This document shows, one piece after another, positions 57,960-64,000 of a stretch of 64,000 nucleotides of DNA (position 1 is the stretch's first letter; each line of letters starts with the position of its first letter). Below the pieces are notes generated by a model. It did no database searches. It was not told the origin of the DNA and was given only the letters and a program-made list of their open reading frames with translations. The stretch lies in assembly GCA_946807835.1 (NCBI GenBank), contig OX327684.1, positions 16,764,501-16,828,500 of the forward strand, given 5' to 3'. A program made the position numbers and the translations under genes. This DNA is from Ailanthus altissimus. Its lineage: Eukaryota; Streptophyta; Magnoliopsida; Sapindales; Simaroubaceae.

Positions 57960-58107
57960 ATTATTTATTATTCTTGTTGATGCTAATACCAATTCATCTT
58001 ATTCTTAGTTCAAACATTGTTCTATCATTGTATATTTTACTGTCATTGTACATTTTGCTGTCATTTGTTTCATTTTTCTGTTTTTCAGTAATTGTGGATT
58101 GTTTATG

Positions 58108-59489
58108 ATGGCTGGAACATCAAGTTTGTTAAGAGAATTTGCAGTGCCAAGAGTAAGCGAAATTCACTCAAACATTCAAAAATCGGTCATTGATGTCGAT
58201 TACTTTGAAATTCAACTAGAGATGATTCAGTTATTGAAAGCATCAGTACAATTTGTGGATTACTAAATGAAGATCCCACTGAGCATGTTATGAATTTCTT
58301 GGAAATTTGTGACCTTTGCAAATACAGTGGAGTCTCGGTTGATACAATTCGGTTTCACCTATTCACATTTTCACTCTGAGATAGAGCAAAGAATTGGTTG
58401 AGGTCACTACCACCGAGGTCTATAACAACGTGGGATGAGTTAGCGCAGAAATTCCTTATCACATTCTTCCCACCAGCAAAGACAATGATGATGAGGAGTG
58501 CCATAACTTCATTTGTGCAGAATGATGATAAGTCCTTATATGAATCATGGGAAAGGTTCAAAGAAATGCAGAGGAAATGTCCACACCATGGCATCCCAAA
58601 ATGGTTACTTGTGCAGATTTTTTATGATAGGATAGTTGGACATTTAAGGATACTTATTAATGCAGCAACATAAGGTACATTTATGAATATGTTTGTTGAT
58701 GATGCATATGAATTGCTGGAAGAGATGGCCTTCAACAATTATCAATGGAAAACTGAAGTTGCTACCCCAATGGAATGCATAGAGAGAGTTGCATTTATCA
58801 CTTGTGATTTTTGTGGTGGTAACCATCCAAATGGACAATGTGTAGAACTTACAAATTATCCAAAAATTTGTTACCAATAGCAACACAACCATAATTGTAA
58901 TGCATATTATTCAGAATGGGGGAATCAAGCATCTTGGAATAGCAACCAAGAGGAAACTCCACTGCAATTAAAGCCTCTTGTAACACCACTAGAAATTTTG
59001 CAACAACAGCAACTTGAGATGCAATCCTCATTAGAAGATATGATCCAACATGTAAGTAGGACAGTTAAGTTGTTGTGTAGCCAATCTTCATCTCTACATA
59101 TATTAGAAATGCAGGTGGAACAACTGATAAATGCTGGCCATAATCATCTTGAAATTGCATTGCCAAACAATATTGAAAACTTGCCAATGAAAAATGTTAA
59201 ACACTACAAGGCAATCATTGTAGAGTGTGGGATAGAGCAACATGCAGCCAATGAATTAAACAAGTCAAAGAAGGATCATCACATTGATGAGGCACAAATG
59301 AAAGTAGCAAAAAGAGTACAAGAAGAAGAGTTACAGCAACAAAAATTTCTGAGCCATTTTACTCCACAATTTCCATTGTTTATGGAGCTTGAAGGGAAGA
59401 ACCATAATCTGCATTTTCCCAAGGAATTTTCCTATTGCTTCAAGATCGATATGGTGATTTCAGATGATGCTCAACCATCTCCAAAATAG
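58108..59489 (+). pseudogene. Gag of the non-autonomous gypsy element
   Basis: ATG at 58108 ('MAGTSSLLREFAVPR'), frameshift near 58250, then 'HVMNFLEICDLCKYSGVSVD', a TGA near 58378 and the long frame 58398-58673: 'MRSLPPRSITTWDELAQKFL', 'FFPPAKT', 'KSLYESWERFKEMQRKCPHH'. After TAA at 58671 the frame continues 'MFVDDAYELLEEMAFNNYQW', with a knuckle-like 'CDFCGGNHPNGQC' at about 58805-58843. The C-terminal part 58998-59489 is Gln-rich and ends 'LHFPKEFSYCFKI'. Overall it is the gag of the Athila-type group. Few disruptions remain, so it could derive from a recently functional gag. Confidence 0.85.
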
Positions 59490-59599
59490 CAAGTACTAGA
59501 AGCCATCAGGGATCATGCACAAGAAAAGATACCGCTGTACAAACTAAATACCAAAAAACGGCGAAACAAGCTCGTCAAGGAGCAACCAATAGATACTGG

Positions 59600-59860
59600 C
59601 CAACAAGGTTCAATTGTCCGGTCTAAGATTAAAATCTTTCCGATAAGGCTCAAGGCAAGGTGGTTAGAGTTGTTCTTTAAAAAATTTCTCATGGAACTTT
59701 GGAAGTCGAAGAAAATGAATACCATTACTTATAGGCGTCGACTGAAGTTCCATAGCGAGATGCTTCAGATATGCAATTTGATCCACCATGTTCCAAAAAT
59801 GAAGACGTCACGCTGACGACGTTAAATCAGGCGCTTATTGGGAGGCAACCCAAGTAAAAT
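59600..59860 (+). pseudogene. Integrase C-terminal remnant
   Basis: 'KIFPIRLKARW' (about 59630-59664), then after a shift 'SHGTLEVEENE', match the integrase C-terminal pattern (LFPGKLKSRW.GPF.V......GAVEV). 'QALIGRQPK' near 59828-59854 is the familiar end-of-pol word in this group. No catalytic integrase, RT or RNase H sequence lies between gag and this tail. Confidence 0.6.
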
Positions 59861-60073
59861 TTTATTTTTATTAGCTTATTCAATTTTAATTATGTTAGTT
59901 TCTTTGTTTTTTTAGGAATAAAATCAACAAGTCAAGCATTCAAGAAAGCAGCACAAGCAATTGCAAGCGTTAGGAGCAAAAAAAGACTGTAATCCAACCA
60001 ATAGACAACACTGCTGCATTGCTGCAACTTTAATTACCAAGGGAGTTTCTCTTACTTTCAAATTTTTTTTTTA

Positions 60074-60093
60074 AGACATTGAGGACAATGTCT
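60074..60093 (+). promoter_or_regulatory. Conserved 3' UTR stem-loop (AGGA tetraloop)
   Basis: AGACATTG-AGGA-CAATGTCT, an 8-bp stem with the same AGGA loop as 54829-54848. The second base pair is G-C here and A-T there. It is followed by GTTTGGGGGTGGG. Confidence 0.7.
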
Positions 60094-61456
60094 AATTTAC
60101 GTTTGGGGGTGGGAAAACATAATTTCTTGTGTTTATTTTTGCTGCATGATTTGAGTGGTTGTCTTGTGAAGTAAATTTTTTTTTTTAGGTTGTTAAGTTT
60201 TGGTTGTGATGATAATCATTAGTCCATGATAAGAAAGAAAGTATTGGCTGAATTTATTCTGACAAGTCTTTAAGAAACAATAGATGATTGAGATAATTCT
60301 TATATCATGATTCTTGGACTGAATTTAAGCTTATTTTTGATCACTTATTCTTGAGCACAATGAAAAAAGCTTGTATTAGTTGAATTTTTTACTTAGAGTT
60401 ATTCATGCTTAAGTAGTACACCACAGTCTCAAAGACCAACACTCTAGAACTTGCTTGATTACTACTTAAGGTGAAATCCTAGAATTCATATGATTAGAGA
60501 AATGACATTAGGCCATCTTTGGACCGTTTGGGCCTTTTCGAGCCTACCTTATATGTGTATTTATCCCTAGTCGCCCGGTTTGAGCCTAATTTTTTATTTT
60601 TTATTTTGTTTAACCACATTACAAGCCTAAGGACTTTGAGTTTACTTATCCTAAAATCAACCGGTAGCACCATAAACCTTGAGTTTACTTAGAAATATTC
60701 TTAAAATGAAAAAGGATGTGGATGTATGAAAGAAGGGTACTGCACTGAAAAATAATAAGTCTTGAAGGTATATATCAATCTAAGTTTGAGGGTTCATAAA
60801 AAAAAAAGAGAGAAAATGTTTAAATGCATAATACCCCTAGCTTGAGAAAAAGAAAAAAAATAATTCTTTGTAAAAGTGATTAAAAGAAAAATAGGAATAA
60901 CATAAGTTTGGGGGAAGGAATCGTTCTAAGTAAAGTCTAAGTGTTCATGGTGTGATTTGATGCTTCATATTTATATCTTTATAACTTACCTTTACCTTAG
61001 CCTTACATTACAAGCAAAAATAAAGTCCTAAATAGATCCCTAGACATGTGTATTTCTACATTAGTGGAGAGTAGTACGAAAATCAAGCTTATGGTTATGT
61101 TATAATTGAAAATATACTGAGATATCATCTTTATGTACTTTCTTAAGTATTGAGTAAATTTATATTCTATTTAGCTAATTATTTGTTTATTACACACACA
61201 CACACAAGTAATCATTTACAAAGGAGAATGAAGTACTTGATCAATAGTATGAGGATTGTTGAAAGTTGTTTATTGATTTTTGAAGAGCCTTGTGCTATTT
61301 TTCGCAGCTTTTGAGATAACGATATTGATCATCTAATCAACCTGAGCTTGTTTTTAGTTTTTAGTTTTTATTGTTTATTTTTTAGTCATGAATAATTTGT
61401 GAATATTTTTCTTTGTTTTTCTCAAGGACGAGCAAAGTATTAAGTTTAGGGGTAAT
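60094..61456. other. 3' untranslated region of the non-autonomous gypsy element
   Basis: No coding sequence. Contains an A-rich tract, a (CA)n run at about 61193-61206 and the likely polypurine tract TTTAGGGGTAAT directly before the 3' LTR at 61457. Confidence 0.7.
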
Positions 61457-62794
61457 TGATAGAGGCGTAAAAGTACTAGTAATATTTATACTCAAATTTC
61501 GTTTTCTGCTTCAAATCATACATATTTGGCTATTTAATTGTGTTTTATGATCATAAATAGATGCACGGCAGAAAATGTGACGCATAGGAACAAATGGGAG
61601 GCTAATTGGACGTTAAATGAAGAAGTTACGCTCAAAATACGAAAGTAGCACAGCAGGTGGCTGGGCGCCGCAACACCCAGATCAGCGAGTGAGCGCCGCG
61701 GCACTCATCAACTTCGAGAATACCTAATGCTTGTGTCCAGCGCCTCAGCGCCCGTGCAGATGTTTAAATACTCCTCTCAACTCGCTTATTTGAAGGATTG
61801 GAAGCCCTTCGCGCCTAGGGTTTCTGATAACAACAAAAATTCTGTTTTGAGCGGTAGAGAGCATAAAAATTAACACTTCATTTGAGTATTGGATGCAAGA
61901 ATCAACAACAAGAACCAAGAATCAAGAGGAAGAAGAAGAATTTCTACATTTTAGAGGAAGAACATCACCATTTTATCAAGGAAAATTTCTTATTCTCTTC
62001 AATTTCGTAATTATTGATTCTAGCATGTCTAATGATGTTGTTAGATGTTCTAAACTTATGTTTTCAATTATGAATTAATTTTATTACTAGGATTACAATG
62101 CGAACCCATATGTAGCTTGGATTGATTATATTTCCTTATTTGTCATGTTGGTATTGAATTGTTCAATTTGTTTTATGCTTAATGCTTCTAATTACATGAC
62201 AATGTATTAGATTGATTTGGGAACCTTAATGAACTTGGAAAAGGGAATTTTGTGTTGGCCATAGATAAATTGATGTATGATCATTGTGTAAAAGCATGAG
62301 TTCCATATGAGATAGAAATATACTCATATGGCATATATGACCGTTTAGAGAATTTGAACTTAATGAATCTTATTTCAATTTGATTATCATAGAAATATAG
62401 ATAATTAATTGAATGAGATATACTCACTTGACCTTCGGAAGAGGCTTGTGAGGATATTAGAGTTCTTAGTTAACATTCATATTGATAGTTCTAAAGGGAG
62501 TAATTGAATTCAAGTGAAGTATTGAGGGATTATTGTAATCCTAGGCATTTGAGTATTTGTGTTATCGCGTTTGTTCTCTTTGCCCAATTTTTGTAATTAT
62601 TCTTTTTATTTAGTTAGTTTAGATATAAAAATAATTAAATTGCCAATAGCTTGAATAAGAATATGAGAACATAATTTTAGTACTTAACAAGTAGTAATAA
62701 CAATTCCTCGTGAGACCGACACTCTACATATCATATATTACTTGTTGCAATAACGTATATTTGCGTTAGTTTGTGTAATACAAAATGGACATCA
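61457..62794 (+). repeat. 3' LTR of the non-autonomous gypsy element
   Basis: Starts TGATAGAGGCG and ends GACATCA; direct partner of 56598-57935. A GC-rich block at about 61660-61755 contains GGGCGCCGC. The ORF at 61893-62078 mirrors 57034-57219 and is an LTR artefact. Confidence 0.93.
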
Positions 62795-62799
62795 CGCAT

Positions 62800-64000
62800 G
62801 TTACAAACCTTTCATGGTGTGACCATTGGGTGTCGCTGGATATGGTCCGATGCTTCTAGAGTCCGGTATGTACAGATATGGGATCCGTCAGCTTGCATAT
62901 GGAGTTAGATATCCAGATGCTTCGAGATTGTATCTCGTAAAGTCTTGTGGTCACAAGCAATCATCTCGGAAAAGCATTTCACCTAGGTGGAATAATATGG
63001 TAAAAGAGTTTGCACATATTGTTCAGTGAGATACGAGTTTGGAGATAAGACATGGATGAGCACTAAGGGATTTGACGGTGATAATCTATATCCCCGCACA
63101 TACAGGATATCATGACGGAAGGATTATACGTATGCGTTGTAACCTCAGCTTGCACGGTTCAACGCGCTGATTGGTAATATTCGTGACATGTGCATAGGGC
63201 ATTGCTCACGGGCTCATGGAATAGTTCCATTTAACGAATTGGGAGTAGGACCTAGGGAGTCCCATGATATGCAGTGTACTTGTTGTGCACTAGGGTAGCA
63301 TGTCGAATTAAAGTGTTTAATCTAGCAATATTCAGCAATACTATAGGAATACGTGTATGCCTGTATTTAAGTGTTAATTATAACAATTGGTCACTAATTA
63401 TTATTTACCAATTATATAATGACACGTGGCGCATTGTAAACCCTCGGTTGAGTTTACCCAAGTGCGAGTTTGGTGGAACCCACTAGGAGGTAGACTTGAT
63501 TACTATTTTTTAGGGACAAAATGATTATTTTATACTTTGATTATTTAATTGTTAAATAATTAAAATATCTCTCTTATTATATTATATAATATATTTTTAT
63601 ATTATATGATATTTTATATATAATAATATTATATTATTTGGGTGCCAAATAGTTGGCACCCATTATTCATATTTTATTATTATTATTATATATTATATTA
63701 ATATTTTATATATTAGATATATATATATTAGATATATATATATAAAGTAAGAAAGAGATAATGAAATTGAATTGAAGAATTTAGTGTGTTTAGGCCATTT
63801 TTGGCCGAGAGATGAGAAGAAAAAAGAAATAGAGAAAAGAGAAAGAAGAAGAAAAGAAAAAAAAAAGGAAAAATGAAACTGTTTCATTTTTCTTTATGCT
63901 TCTAATTGAAGTAATAGTAGATTGCTTTAAACTCTCCATTTCTTATCCTTTTGGAGAAAATGATAAAAACACACACAAGCCATTTTTTGGTTTAAGAGTT
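62800..64000 (+). mobile_element. LTR-like unit, family A copy 5, right part
   Basis: Continues copy 5 from 56597 with the order of copy 1 (8810-9835): 'TTTCATGGTGTGACC', the 'GGGTGTCGCTGG' block, the AT-rich (TA)n tract at about 63585-63745 and the GA-rich tract. It runs off the window end, about 270 bp before the end equivalent to copy 1. Confidence 0.85.

Larger units (their letters stand above)
56598..62794 (+). mobile_element. Non-autonomous Athila-like gypsy element (gag plus integrase C-terminal remnant)
   Basis: Two 1338-bp LTRs (56598-57935 and 61457-62794), a tRNA-Asp-type primer site, and a perfect 5-bp duplication CGCAT (56593-56597 and 62795-62799). The 3.5-kb interior encodes gag and only the tail of integrase; protease, RT, RNase H and the integrase core are absent. 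The LTR pair is close by eye, making this one of the younger insertions. Confidence 0.93.

Noticed and set aside
1..64000. tRNA, rRNA or snRNA genes
   Set aside because: No cloverleaf, A/B-box pair or rRNA core was recognised by eye; only tRNA-complementary primer sites were found. A tRNAscan-SE/Infernal run would settle it.

Overview
This is nuclear DNA from a flowering plant, most likely a eudicot. The evidence is an AT-rich background, spliced plant genes, and Ty1/copia and Ty3/gypsy elements of plant lineages whose primer sites match plant tRNAs. The species cannot be named from the sequence. Only one host gene looks intact: ACR9 (six exons, minus strand, 38475-35575), an ACT-domain-repeat protein. 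Two other host-derived genes are broken. One is an intronless peroxisomal enoyl-CoA delta-isomerase-like sequence (21685-22469). The other is a CCHC zinc-knuckle gene (33878-23033, minus) split by a retrotransposon. Nearly everything else is LTR-retrotransposon sequence, much of it nested.

Layout. About 850-21441 is one old Tat-lineage Ty3/gypsy element on the minus strand: 5' LTR at the right, then gag, protease, RT, RNase H, archaeal-type RNase H and integrase, a 72-bp tandem array, an antisense extra ORF, and a remnant 3' LTR. Four TG...CA units later landed in it: 6068-7787, 8141-10109, 12213-14942 and 15419-17704. At 23033-33878 there is a three-level nest: zinc-knuckle gene, then copia-1 (23256-32060), then a 3.5-kb chromovirus deletion derivative (25879-29389). 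A TRIM-like element sits in the first intron of the zinc-knuckle gene. ACR9 follows. Copia-2 (39772-44851) comes next, with fragments of two LTR families after it.

46520-55915 is an Athila-like gypsy element on the plus strand, with a solo LTR inside its integrase. Downstream of pol, where Athila elements carry an env-like ORF, it holds two unexpected coding remnants. The first (53185-53797) is cysteine-rich and resembles plant-virus nucleic-acid-binding proteins. The second (54050-54696) is an intronless LOG-like sequence; LOG is the cytokinin-activating phosphoribohydrolase. Both precede the element's 3' UTR hairpin and purine tract, so both appear to be cargo of the element. This is the most unusual object in the window. 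Finally, a 2-kb LTR-like unit (55916 to the window end) is split by a gag-only gypsy element (56598-62794) with 1338-bp LTRs and a perfect CGCAT target duplication.

Recurring themes: two gypsy derivatives independently kept gag and the integrase C-terminus while losing the RT-to-integrase core; GC-rich modules lie inside several otherwise AT-rich LTRs; and a stem-loop with one compensatory base-pair change is shared by the two Athila-like elements. All element coding regions carry stops or frameshifts. Splice sites, LTR ends and target duplications were read by eye; no database search was possible.
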